Assembly (NCBI RefSeq): GCF_040675535.1 | Contig: NZ_JBFAPC010000015.1 | Coordinates: 1 to 54,586 of the forward strand | From: Patulibacter sp040675535 | GTDB lineage: Bacteria; Actinomycetota; Thermoleophilia; Solirubrobacterales; Solirubrobacteraceae | Reading direction: 5' to 3' | DNA length: 54,586 bases | Shown here: one piece after another, positions 24,651 to 31,911 of the stretch | Layout: every line of letters begins with the position of its first letter | How positions within the stretch are numbered: the first letter of the stretch is position 1 | Notes under the pieces: model-generated | Told to the model about the DNA's origin: nothing | The model's database searches: none | Seen by the model: the letters and a program-made list of their open reading frames with translations, nothing else | Position numbers and translations under genes: made by a program

Positions 24651-25499
24651 ATGGCCACGCAGACGCAGACCGGCGCCCCCGTGGCGTCGGCCGGCGCCGG
24701 ACCGCTGCTGCGCCTGCGTGGCGTGACGAAGCGGTTCGGTGCCGTCCAGGCCCTCGCCGACGTGGACCTCGACGTCCACGCCGGCGAGGTCGTCGCCCTC
24801 GTGGGCGACAACGGCGCGGGCAAGTCCACCCTGATCAAGGCCATCTCCGGGGTCTCGCCCGCGGACGAGGGCACGATCGAGTGGAGCGGCCACAACGTGA
24901 AGATCGGCGCCCCCGGGGACGCCACGCACCTCGGGATCGCGGTGGTCTACCAGGACCTCGCGCTGTGCGACAACCTCGACGTCGTCGCGAACCTGCACCT
25001 CGGGCGCGAGACCCGCCGCGGCCTCTTCATGGACGAGATCGCGATGGAGCGCGAGGCGCGCAGCCTGCTCGACTCGCTCGCCGTGCGCACGCTGCGCTCG
25101 GTGCGGGCGGAGGTCGGGATGCTCTCCGGCGGCCAGCGCCAGACGGTCGCGATCGCCCGCGCGATGACCGGCGATCCGAAGATGGTGATCCTCGACGAGC
25201 CGACCGCCGCGCTCGGCGTGGCGCAGACCGAGCAGGTGCTCGCGCTCGTCGCGCGCCTCAAGGAACGCGGGCTCGGCGTGATCCTGATCTCGCACAACCT
25301 CGCGGACGTCTTCCAGGTCGCCGACCGCATCGAGGTCCTGCGGCTCGGCCGCAACGGCGGCTCCTACGCCGCCCGCGCGGACCAGCGGCAGGCGGTGGTC
25401 GCCGCGATCACCGGCGTCGCCGAGGACCACCCCGCCGTCGCCCAGGCGAGCCCTCCGGCCCCGGCGGCGCCCACCACCGACCCGGGGACGAGCGCATGA
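24651..25499 (+). CDS. Sugar ABC transporter ATP-binding protein, single domain
   Basis: A 282-residue ATPase with Walker A G-D-N-G-A-G-K-S-T near residues 50-58, signature L-S-G-G-Q-R-Q, Walker B V-I-L-D-E-P-T-A-A-L and H-loop S-H-N. Monosaccharide importers of this family (XylG, RbsA, AraG) normally carry two ABC domains in about 500 residues; only one is present here, as in the rhizobial FrcA type. The C-terminal 25 residues are Ala/Pro-rich. It starts 3 bases after the binding protein, and its stop overlaps the permease ATG. Confidence 0.94.
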   Translation: MATQTQTGAPVASAGAGPLLRLRGVTKRFGAVQALADVDLDVHAGEVVALVGDNGAGKSTLIKAISGVSPADEGTIEWSGHNVKIGAPGDATHLGIAVVYQDLALCDNLDVVANLHLGRETRRGLFMDEIAMEREARSLLDSLAVRTLRSVRAEVGMLSGGQRQTVAIARAMTGDPKMVILDEPTAALGVAQTEQVLALVARLKERGLGVILISHNLADVFQVADRIEVLRLGRNGGSYAARADQRQAVVAAITGVAEDHPAVAQASPPAPAAPTTDPGTSA

Positions 25500-26743
25500 G
25501 CACCACCACCCCCACCCCGCCCGCCGCGGAGCAGCACGACCCGACGGCCTCGGCCGTCTCGCTCGAGGCCCGCGACGGCACCCAGACCGGCCTGAAGGCG
25601 ATCTTCGGCGGCGGCGAGGCCGCGTCCCTGCGCGTGCTGATCGTGCTGGCGCTGATCTGGATCGTCTTCACGATCGCCAACGACCGCTTCCTGACGGCCG
25701 GAAACCTGACGAACCTCACCCTGCAGGTCGCGGCCACCGGCACGATCTCCGTCGGCGTCGTGCTCGTCCTGCTGCTCGGCGAGATCGACCTCTCCGTCGG
25801 CGCGGTCTCCGGCGTGTCCGGCGCCGTCGTCGGCGTCCTGTCGGTCCAGCACGGCTGGAACGGCTGGCTGGCGATCGTCGCGGCGCTGCTCGTCGGCGCC
25901 GCGATCGGCCTGCTGCAGGGCTCGATCGTCACCTGGCTCGGCATCCCGTCGTTCGTCATCACGCTCGCCGGCCTCCTCACCTGGCAGGGCGTGCAGCTGA
26001 AGGTCCTGGGCGAGCAGGGCACGATCAACATCACCGACCCGACGATCACGAACCTCGCCAACACGTTCCTGGCCGAGTGGTTGTCGTGGGTGGTGGCGGT
26101 GGCCGCGATCGTCATGCTCGTCGGCGGGACCCTCGCGGGCCGGCGCCGCCGCGCCGCCGCCGAGCTCGAGCTCGAGCCCGCGATCCGGGCGATCGTCCGG
26201 CTGGCGTCGATCGCGATCGCGATCCTCGTCGCCGTCTACGTGGTCAACCAGGACCGCGGCGTGCCCGTCTCGCTGTGCATCCTGATCGGCCTCGTGATCA
26301 TCATCGACGCCGTCGTCACCCGCACCCGCTACGGCCGGCACGTGCTGGCGGCGGGCGGCAACGAGGAGGCCACGCGGCGGGCGGGCATCCCGACCCGGCG
26401 AGTGAAGACGATCGTCTTCGTCCTCGCCTCGACCCTGGCGGCGGCCGGCGGCGTGCTCGCCGCGTCGCGCCTGCTGGCCGTCAACCAGTCCTCGGGCACC
26501 GGCGACGTGCTGCTGCTGGCGATCGCCGGCCCGGTCATCGCCGGCGTCTCGCTGTTCGGCGGCCGCGGCTCGGTCTGGGCCGCCCTGCTGGGTGCGCTGG
26601 TGATCGGCTCGATCTCCAACGGCATGGACCTGCTCGCGTTCGAGTCCTCGGTGAAGTTCATCGTCACCGGCGCCGTCCTGGCCGGCGCGGTGATCCTCGA
26701 CGCGCTGGCGCGGAAGCGCCGGCTGTCGCAGGGACGGAGTTAG
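25496..26743 (+). CDS. Sugar ABC transporter permease (XylH-like)
   Basis: A 415-residue integral membrane protein of the BPD_transp_2 family with about ten hydrophobic segments. Family motifs include G-E-I-D-L-S-V-G-A near residue 96 and, in the last third, the cytoplasmic coupling loop A-A-G-G-N-E-E-A-T-R-R-A-G-I that contacts the ATPase. Its ATG overlaps the ATPase stop by four bases. It completes the binding protein-ATPase-permease set. Confidence 0.94.
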   Translation: MSTTTPTPPAAEQHDPTASAVSLEARDGTQTGLKAIFGGGEAASLRVLIVLALIWIVFTIANDRFLTAGNLTNLTLQVAATGTISVGVVLVLLLGEIDLSVGAVSGVSGAVVGVLSVQHGWNGWLAIVAALLVGAAIGLLQGSIVTWLGIPSFVITLAGLLTWQGVQLKVLGEQGTINITDPTITNLANTFLAEWLSWVVAVAAIVMLVGGTLAGRRRRAAAELELEPAIRAIVRLASIAIAILVAVYVVNQDRGVPVSLCILIGLVIIIDAVVTRTRYGRHVLAAGGNEEATRRAGIPTRRVKTIVFVLASTLAAAGGVLAASRLLAVNQSSGTGDVLLLAIAGPVIAGVSLFGGRGSVWAALLGALVIGSISNGMDLLAFESSVKFIVTGAVLAGAVILDALARKRRLSQGRS

Positions 26744-26752
26744 GGCGCGGGA

Positions 26753-26809
26753 CGTCTACCGGCCGCGCTCCTCGGCGCGCGGTCGGCGACGACCGGCCGC
26801 CGGCAGACG
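26753..26809. terminator. Imperfect hairpin at the end of the transporter operon
   Basis: CGTCTACCGGCCG pairs with the downstream CGGCCGCCGGCAGACG with a small bulge. It lies in the 94-base gap between the permease and the convergent menF. Confidence 0.4.
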
Positions 26810-26837
26810 CCCTCTGCGGGTGGTCCGGGATGCTCCG

Positions 26838-28298
26838 TCAGGCGGACAGGACGGGCAACAAGGCCTGGAGCTTCGTCTCGGTCTCCGCCAGCTCGGCGGC
26901 CGGGTCGCTGCCCTCCACCACGCCGACGCCCGCGTAGCAGCGGGCGAGCTCCGGCTCCAGGAGGGCGGAGCGCAGCGCGACGGAGAAGTCGCCGTCGCCC
27001 GCCGCGTCGATCCAGCCGACCGGGCCGGCGTACCAGCCGCGATCCAGGCCCTCCAGCGCGGGGATCAGCGGCAGCGCGGCGGGCTCCGGGAAGCCGCCGA
27101 CCGCCGGGGTCGGGTGCAGGCGCTCGACGAGGTCGAGCACGCCGACCGACGACGCGAGGTGCGCACGGATCGGCGTGGCGAGGTGCTGGGCGCTGGCCGC
27201 CTTGACGACCTCGGGCCGCGGGGCCGCCGTCGTCCAGATCGCGAGGTCGTCGAGGCGCGCGAGGATGCGGCGGACGACGATGGCGTGCTCCTCGCGGTTC
27301 TTCGCGGAGCGCAGGAGGTGCTCGCCGAGGTGCGTCTCCACCGCCGGGTCGCTGCTGCGGCCCGTCGTGCCGGCGAGCGCGAGCGTCGCGACGCGGTTGC
27401 CGGCGCGGCGCACGAGCAGCTCGGGCGTCGCGGCGATGAAGGTGCGGTCGCCGCGGCCGACGGCGAGGACGGCGCACCCGTCGTAGGCGTCGCGCAGGAC
27501 CCCGAGGACCGCGCCGGCGTCCGGCACGGGGCGTCCGGCGACCTGGACCTCGCGGGCGAGGACGATCTTCTCGAACGCCCCCTCGCGGATCATCCGCACG
27601 CCCGACGCCACCGCGTGCTCGTAGTGCGCGGGCGGCAGCGCCGAGACCACCCGCGCCTTCTGCACCGGATCCGGATCGAGGAGCAGCGGATGCCCCGGGA
27701 GCACCTCGTCGACCCGCGCGAGCGTCCGGGCGACCAGCGCCTCGGGGTCGTCGAGCGGCGCGACGCGGACCGCGATCGTCGCCCGGACCCGACCGTCCCG
27801 GCCGGCGAGCGCGAGCAGCGGCACGACGAGGGAGGCCGCCGCGAAACCGTCCCACGCGGGCGTCCGGCCGCCGTCGTCGGCGAACGAGAAGCCGCCCACG
27901 GCGACGAGTCCCTCGGCCTCGGCACCCAGGCTCGGATCGCACGCCGCGTCCGCCGCGAGCGCGCCCCAGGCGCGGGCGACGGCCCCGAAGCGCGAGGGGC
28001 CCGAGGCCTCCAGCGTCTCGACGGCACCCAGCGTCGCAAGCACCTGGCCGCCGCGGTCGCGCTGCCCGTAGACCGACCACGGCTCGCCGGTGCGGCGGGC
28101 CGTCGTGATCGTGCCCATGGCGTCGAGCCCGTCCGGCGCGTCGACCGTGATCGCCGCGAGGACCGGGCGATGGCTGCGCTGCGCGCGGCGCAGCGCCGTC
28201 CGGGCGTGGCGCAGCAGGCGGTCGCGGTCCGCGACGGCCAGCGGGACCGCCCGGGAGCGATCGGCGCTGCGGGCCCCGGAGACGACCGTCGTAGGCAC
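26838..28298 (-). CDS. menF: Isochorismate synthase
   Basis: A 486-residue chorismate-binding enzyme that makes isochorismate, the entry point to menaquinone. The C-terminal half carries the family core: A-S-G-V-R-M-I near residue 230, K-I-V-L-A-R-E-V near 242, the L-A-G-T-T-G-R block, R-S-A-K-N-R-E-E-H, H-P-T-P-A-V-G-G and the closing Y-A-G-V-G-V-V-E-G-S-D-P. GTG at 28298 is preferred to the longer frame because a GATGAT box stands 6 bases before it. Salicylate or siderophore isochorismate synthases are alternatives, but the menD/B/A/C/E genes nearby favour MenF. Confidence 0.9.
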   Translation of the reverse strand: MPTTVVSGARSADRSRAVPLAVADRDRLLRHARTALRRAQRSHRPVLAAITVDAPDGLDAMGTITTARRTGEPWSVYGQRDRGGQVLATLGAVETLEASGPSRFGAVARAWGALAADAACDPSLGAEAEGLVAVGGFSFADDGGRTPAWDGFAAASLVVPLLALAGRDGRVRATIAVRVAPLDDPEALVARTLARVDEVLPGHPLLLDPDPVQKARVVSALPPAHYEHAVASGVRMIREGAFEKIVLAREVQVAGRPVPDAGAVLGVLRDAYDGCAVLAVGRGDRTFIAATPELLVRRAGNRVATLALAGTTGRSSDPAVETHLGEHLLRSAKNREEHAIVVRRILARLDDLAIWTTAAPRPEVVKAASAQHLATPIRAHLASSVGVLDLVERLHPTPAVGGFPEPAALPLIPALEGLDRGWYAGPVGWIDAAGDGDFSVALRSALLEPELARCYAGVGVVEGSDPAAELAETETKLQALLPVLSA

Positions 28299-28304
28299 CC
28301 TGGG

Positions 28305-28310
28305 ATCATC
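28305..28310 (-). promoter_or_regulatory. menF: Candidate -10 box (GATGAT) of menF
   Basis: A near-consensus -10 on the minus strand 6 bases before the GTG start; leaderless arrangement. Confidence 0.35.
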
Positions 28311-28499
28311 CCACCCACGGGGCCCTCCGTCCGCGCGCGCGGTCACAGGAGTCGAGTCGCGCAGGCTCAGGAGACGCCGGCACCGCGTGCCCGTCGCTGC
28401 ATCGCGCCGACGTGGACGCGTGCACAGGCCCCTGCCGCTCGGCCGCCCGCCGCGGCCGCTCCTGGTCTCACACGCACGGTCGATCCGTCTGGAAGGGAG

Positions 28500-28542
28500 G
28501 TGGTCGTGATTCCCTCGGTCCTGCCGAGGAATGGTCGACCAC
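28500..28542 (-). terminator. Terminator of the ilvBN operon
   Basis: Outer arms GTGGTCG/CGACCAC and inner arms ATTCC-TCGG/CCGAGGAAT form a long stem-loop about 30 bases past the ilvN stop codon on the minus strand. Confidence 0.6.
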
Positions 28543-28571
28543 GTCCCGTCAACCCAGGACGACCATCGGTC

Positions 28572-29123
28572 TCAGGTCTCCTCGCGGCCCCGCGAGATCG
28601 CGACCTCGCCGGTGCGGATCATCTCGACGAGGCCGTAGGGGCGGACGAGCTTCTCGAACGCCTCGATCTTGGACCGCTCGCCGGTGATCTCGGCGATGAT
28701 CGACTTCTTCCCGATGTCGACGATCTTGCCGCGGAAGACCTCGGCGAGCTCGCGGATCTCCGAGCGCGTCTGCGGGTCGCAGGAGACCTTGAACAGCGCC
28801 AGCTCGCGAGCGACCGTCTCGGCCGGCTGCAGGTCCTTGATCTTCAGGACGTTGATCAGCTTGTGCAGCTGCTTGGTGACCTGATCGATCGGCTGCGAGG
28901 CGCCGTCGAGCGTCAGCGTGATGCGGGAGATCCGCTCGTCGTCGGTCGGGCCGACGGAGAGCGTGTCGATGTTGAAGCCGCGGCGCGTGAAGAGGCCCGA
29001 GACGCGCGTCAGCACGCCCGGCTTGTTCTCGACCAAGACGGAGAGGACGTGCTTGCGGCCGCTGCGGACCGAGCCCGCCGCGTGCAGGTCGTCCAGGGAG
29101 AGGAGTTCGTTCGTGTCGACCAT
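28572..29123 (-). CDS. ilvN: Acetolactate synthase regulatory (small) subunit
   Basis: A 183-residue subunit with an N-terminal ACT domain (V-L-V-E-N-K-P-G-V-L-T-R-V-S-G-L-F near 29-45, R-G-F-N-I-D-T-L-S-V-G) and the IlvN C-terminal domain. It binds valine or other branched-chain amino acids and confers feedback inhibition on IlvB. About 20 extra N-terminal residues precede the ACT core. The ATG has an AAGGGA ribosome-binding site and starts 14 bases after the ilvB stop. Confidence 0.96.
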   Translation of the reverse strand: MVDTNELLSLDDLHAAGSVRSGRKHVLSVLVENKPGVLTRVSGLFTRRGFNIDTLSVGPTDDERISRITLTLDGASQPIDQVTKQLHKLINVLKIKDLQPAETVARELALFKVSCDPQTRSEIRELAEVFRGKIVDIGKKSIIAEITGERSKIEAFEKLVRPYGLVEMIRTGEVAISRGREET

Positions 29124-29137
29124 GGTGTCCCTTTCGC

Positions 29138-30832
29138 TCAGCCGACCATGTTCCGGGCGGCCTCGCCCGGGGCGATCATCGGGTAGACCTTCTCGTCGCG
29201 GGTGACGCGGACGTCGATGAACGCCGGGCCCTCCGCCTCGAAGGCGGCGCGCAGGTCGTCCTCGAGCGATGAGGACTCCGTCAGGCGCAGGCCGCGGATG
29301 CCGTAGGCGTCGGCGAGCTTCACGAAGTCCGGGAAGGCCTCCTCGCCGCCGAACGTGTGCATGTCGACCTGCGAGTAGCGCTCCTGCCAGAAGAGCTCCT
29401 GCCACTGGCGGACCATGCCGAGGTAGCCGTTGTTCAGGATCACGACCTTCACCGGGATGTTCTCCTGGCGGATCGTCGCGAGCTCCTGGATGTTCATCTG
29501 GATCGAGCCGTCGCCGGTGACCACGACGTTGAGCTTGTCCGGCATGCCCATCTGGGCGCCGATCGCGGCGGGCAGGCCGAAGCCCATCGTGCCGAGGCCG
29601 CCGGAGTTGATCCACCGGCGGGGCTCGGGGTAGTGGTAGTACTGCGCCGCCCACATCTGGTGCTGGCCGACGTCGGAGGAGATGATCGCGTCGCCGCCGG
29701 TGACGTTGTAGATCGCCTGGATGACCTGCTGCGGCTTGATCTCGCCGTTCTCGCCCGGCTCGTAGGTGAGCGGGTGGCGCTCCTGCCAGGTGTGGATGCG
29801 CTGCCACCAGGCGTCCATCCGGCTCTTGTCGGCGTCGAGCTGGCGGTACTCCTCCAGCAGCTTCGGGAGGATCTGCTTGGCGTCGCCGACGATCGGGATG
29901 TGCGCCGGGATGTTCTTCGAGATCTCGGCGGGATCCACGTCGATGTGGATGTACTTGGCGCGCGGGGCGAACTCCGAGAGCTTGCCGGTGACGCGGTCGT
30001 CGAAGCGGCAGCCGATGGCGACGAGCAGGTCGGCCTCGTCGACCGCGTAGTTGGCCGCGCGGGTGCCGTGCATGCCGAGCATCCCGAGCCACTGCGGGTC
30101 CGGCGCGGGGTAGGCGCCGAGGCCCATCAACGTCGAGGTGATCGGGAAGCCGCCGTAGCGGACGAGCTCGCGGAGCGCGTCCGACGCGTTGGCGGAGACG
30201 ACGCCGCCGCCGGTGTAGAAGACCGGGCGGCGAGCCGCGGCCAGAGCGCGGGCGGCCTGGCGGATCTGCTTGGAGTTGCCGACCAGGCGCGGCTGGTAGC
30301 CGGGCAGCTGGACGTCCGTGACCGGCTCGTAGTTGATGTCGGCCTTGGTCAGATCCATCGGCAGGTCGACGACGACCGGGCCGGGGCGCCCCGTGGAGGC
30401 GATGTGGAACGCCTCGTGGATCGTGCGCGGGATCTCGCGCGGGTCCGTGATCAGGAACGAGTGCTTGACCGCCGGCATCGTGATGCCGATCGTGTCGGCC
30501 TCCTGGAAGCCGTCGGTGCCGAGCAGCTCGGTGCGGACCTGGCCCGTGAAGAACACGACGGGGACCGAGTCCATCATCGCGTCCATGATCGGCGTGACGA
30601 GGTTCGTCGCGCCGGGGCCGGACGTGCCGAACGCGACGCCGACCTTGCCGGTCGCCTTCGCGTAGCCCTCCGCCGCGTGGCCGGCGCCGGCCTCGTGCCG
30701 GACCAGGACGTGGTGGATGCCGGCGTCGTAGAACGCGTCGTACGTCGGGAGGTTCGCGCCACCCGGGTAGCCGAATACGACGTCCACGCCCTCCGCCTTC
30801 AGGCACTCCATGATCGCGTCGACCGCTCGCAT
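29138..30832 (-). CDS. ilvB: Acetolactate synthase catalytic (large) subunit
   Basis: A 564-residue ThDP/FAD enzyme that makes 2-acetolactate or 2-aceto-2-hydroxybutyrate, the first common step to valine, leucine and isoleucine. Catalytic E47 is in V-R-H-E-A-G-A; the F-T-G-Q-V motif and the ThDP motif from G-D-G-S-I-Q-M to L-N-N-G-Y-L-G are present. The ATG follows GGAGGAGGA. A GTG 24 codons upstream in the same frame (30904) could give a longer form, but the good ribosome-binding site favours 30832. Confidence 0.96.
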   Translation of the reverse strand: MRAVDAIMECLKAEGVDVVFGYPGGANLPTYDAFYDAGIHHVLVRHEAGAGHAAEGYAKATGKVGVAFGTSGPGATNLVTPIMDAMMDSVPVVFFTGQVRTELLGTDGFQEADTIGITMPAVKHSFLITDPREIPRTIHEAFHIASTGRPGPVVVDLPMDLTKADINYEPVTDVQLPGYQPRLVGNSKQIRQAARALAAARRPVFYTGGGVVSANASDALRELVRYGGFPITSTLMGLGAYPAPDPQWLGMLGMHGTRAANYAVDEADLLVAIGCRFDDRVTGKLSEFAPRAKYIHIDVDPAEISKNIPAHIPIVGDAKQILPKLLEEYRQLDADKSRMDAWWQRIHTWQERHPLTYEPGENGEIKPQQVIQAIYNVTGGDAIISSDVGQHQMWAAQYYHYPEPRRWINSGGLGTMGFGLPAAIGAQMGMPDKLNVVVTGDGSIQMNIQELATIRQENIPVKVVILNNGYLGMVRQWQELFWQERYSQVDMHTFGGEEAFPDFVKLADAYGIRGLRLTESSSLEDDLRAAFEAEGPAFIDVRVTRDEKVYPMIAPGEAARNMVG

Positions 30833-30858
30833 AGCCCGTCCTCCTCCCCGACTCGTCC

Positions 30859-30906
30859 TCAGGGACCCGTTGAAAGCACGAGGCCGTCCGGGTCGGACGG
30901 CCACAA
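30859..30906 (-). CDS. Candidate ilvB leader peptide
   Basis: A 15-codon frame, start TTG, encoding (L/M)-W-P-S-D-P-D-G-L-V-L-S-T-G-P, ending 26 bases before the ilvB ATG. The TTG is exactly 6 bases after a TACGAT box, as for other leaderless starts here. Leu-Val-Leu codons follow directly after a strong hairpin, as expected for attenuation by branched-chain amino acid supply; actinobacterial ilvB leaders described elsewhere also carry a run of Ile/Leu/Val codons. The TTG start and short length keep this tentative. Confidence 0.4.
   Translation of the reverse strand: MWPSDPDGLVLSTGP
30882..30902 (-). promoter_or_regulatory. Candidate attenuator hairpin in the ilvB leader
   Basis: GGCCGTCCG and CGGACGGCC pair perfectly across a 3-base loop inside the ilvB leader, followed by a short pyrimidine-rich run (CTCGTGCTTTC). 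It may pause or terminate transcription before ilvB. Confidence 0.5.
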
Positions 30907-30912
30907 GGGTCG

Positions 30913-30918
30913 ATCGTA
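30913..30918 (-). promoter_or_regulatory. ilvB: Candidate -10 box (TACGAT) of ilvBN
   Basis: TANNNT on the minus strand between the zinc-ribbon gene and ilvB, giving a leader of about 75 bases. Confidence 0.5.
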
Positions 30919-30925
30919 GCAGCGG

Positions 30926-31357
30926 TTACGTGCCGCCCGCGGGCGCGGGAGCGTCGGCGTCCGCCACCTGCTCGTACGGGTTCTCGGCGCGCTCGTAGGG
31001 GCTCGCGTCGTCCTCGTCCTCCGCGGCGGGGTCCTCGAGCGCCCGGCCGTCGGGGCCGAGCGCGACGACGGAGCCCGCGACGGAGCGGAAGCGGACCTCC
31101 GGGAACGCCAGGTCGGTGCCGCAGCCCATGCACATGGTGTCGGTGATCGGCAGCAGCCGGCCACACCCGTCGCACTGCCGGCGCTGCTCCGTTCGGTGCC
31201 CCGGGTAGACCACGGCGGCGATGAAGCCGAAGAGCGGCAGGAACGCCGCGATGAAGAACCAGAGCAGGAACGAGCTGCCCTTGGACCGTCCCTGGAGACC
31301 TCCCGCCACCCCGAAGAGGACGCAGATCGCGAGGAAGAAGGCGAATGATCCGTCCAC
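30926..31357 (-). CDS. Membrane protein with zinc ribbon
   Basis: A 143-residue protein of unknown function. Two hydrophobic helices (about residues 5-20 and 30-51) are followed by a zinc ribbon, C-D-G-C-G...C-M-G-C-G near 62-80, then a short beta-rich part and an acidic, Pro/Ala-rich tail. Similar short actinobacterial proteins are uncharacterised. The GTG start stands 6 bases after TAGGCT with no ribosome-binding site. It ends 20 bases before the ilvB leader peptide. Confidence 0.75.
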   Translation of the reverse strand: MDGSFAFFLAICVLFGVAGGLQGRSKGSSFLLWFFIAAFLPLFGFIAAVVYPGHRTEQRRQCDGCGRLLPITDTMCMGCGTDLAFPEVRFRSVAGSVVALGPDGRALEDPAAEDEDDASPYERAENPYEQVADADAPAPAGGT

Positions 31358-31363
31358 ATCAAT

Positions 31364-31369
31364 AGCCTA
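31364..31369 (-). promoter_or_regulatory. Candidate -10 box (TAGGCT) of the zinc-ribbon gene
   Basis: TANNNT 6 bases before the GTG start on the minus strand; leaderless arrangement. Confidence 0.45.
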
Positions 31370-31482
31370 CCTCGCTCCGATCGGTCCACCGGGGGCCGGT
31401 CGCCGGAGCCGCACCGAAGGACACGACCACGTTCCGCTGGGACAGCCTGAAGGACCCGTCCTCCGCCCTCCTGGGCGAGCGT

Positions 31483-31908
31483 GTGCTCGTCGCCGCGCCC
31501 GTGTCGCCGTTCGCGCGACGGGCGCCGGGCCGCGGGGCCTGGGGGCACGAGCCGCTGACGGGCGCCCAGGTGCGCCTGCTGGTGGTGACCGCGTCCCGTG
31601 TGGCGGTGCTGCTGCTCGACCGCGACGTCGGCGGCCCGCACCTCTACCGGCCGATGCAGATCGAGATCGCCGTGTCCCGCGACGAGGTCTGCGGGATCGA
31701 GATGGGCGCCCTGCGCCCGTCGCGCCGCTTCACCGTCGTGCTGACCGAGGGCCGTTCCTGGCACCTCGAGGTCACGACGTTCGGCCGTCGGCTCTGGGGC
31801 CCGATCATCACGGAGCTCGGGCAGGTGCACCCGGGGACCGCCGACGCCCACCAGCGCGCCGACGGGGCCTCCGAGAGCCAGATCGTCTCGCCGGACGCCC
31901 GCGCGTAG
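31483..31908 (+). CDS. Uncharacterised protein, possible PH-like fold
   Basis: I do not recognise the family. From the first standard start (GTG 31483) it has 141 residues, soluble, with alternating beta-rich segments (V-R-L-L-V-V-T-A, V-A-V-L-L-L-D, F-T-V-V-L-T) and a final helix, somewhat like a bacterial PH domain. Strongly coding sequence continues upstream in frame for about 18 codons (F-R-W-D-S-L-K-D-P-S-S-A-L-L-G-E-R) to an ACG at 31429 that has GAAGGA 7 bases before it, so the true start may be non-standard. It ends 3 bases before the DUF2079 gene and is probably cotranscribed with it. Confidence 0.65.
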   Translation: MLVAAPVSPFARRAPGRGAWGHEPLTGAQVRLLVVTASRVAVLLLDRDVGGPHLYRPMQIEIAVSRDEVCGIEMGALRPSRRFTVVLTEGRSWHLEVTTFGRRLWGPIITELGQVHPGTADAHQRADGASESQIVSPDARA

Positions 31909-31911
31909 CCC

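Noticed and set aside
28367..28552. 61-residue frame upstream of menF
   Set aside because: No ribosome-binding site, overlaps the ilvBN terminator hairpin, and composition is that of random GC-rich DNA.
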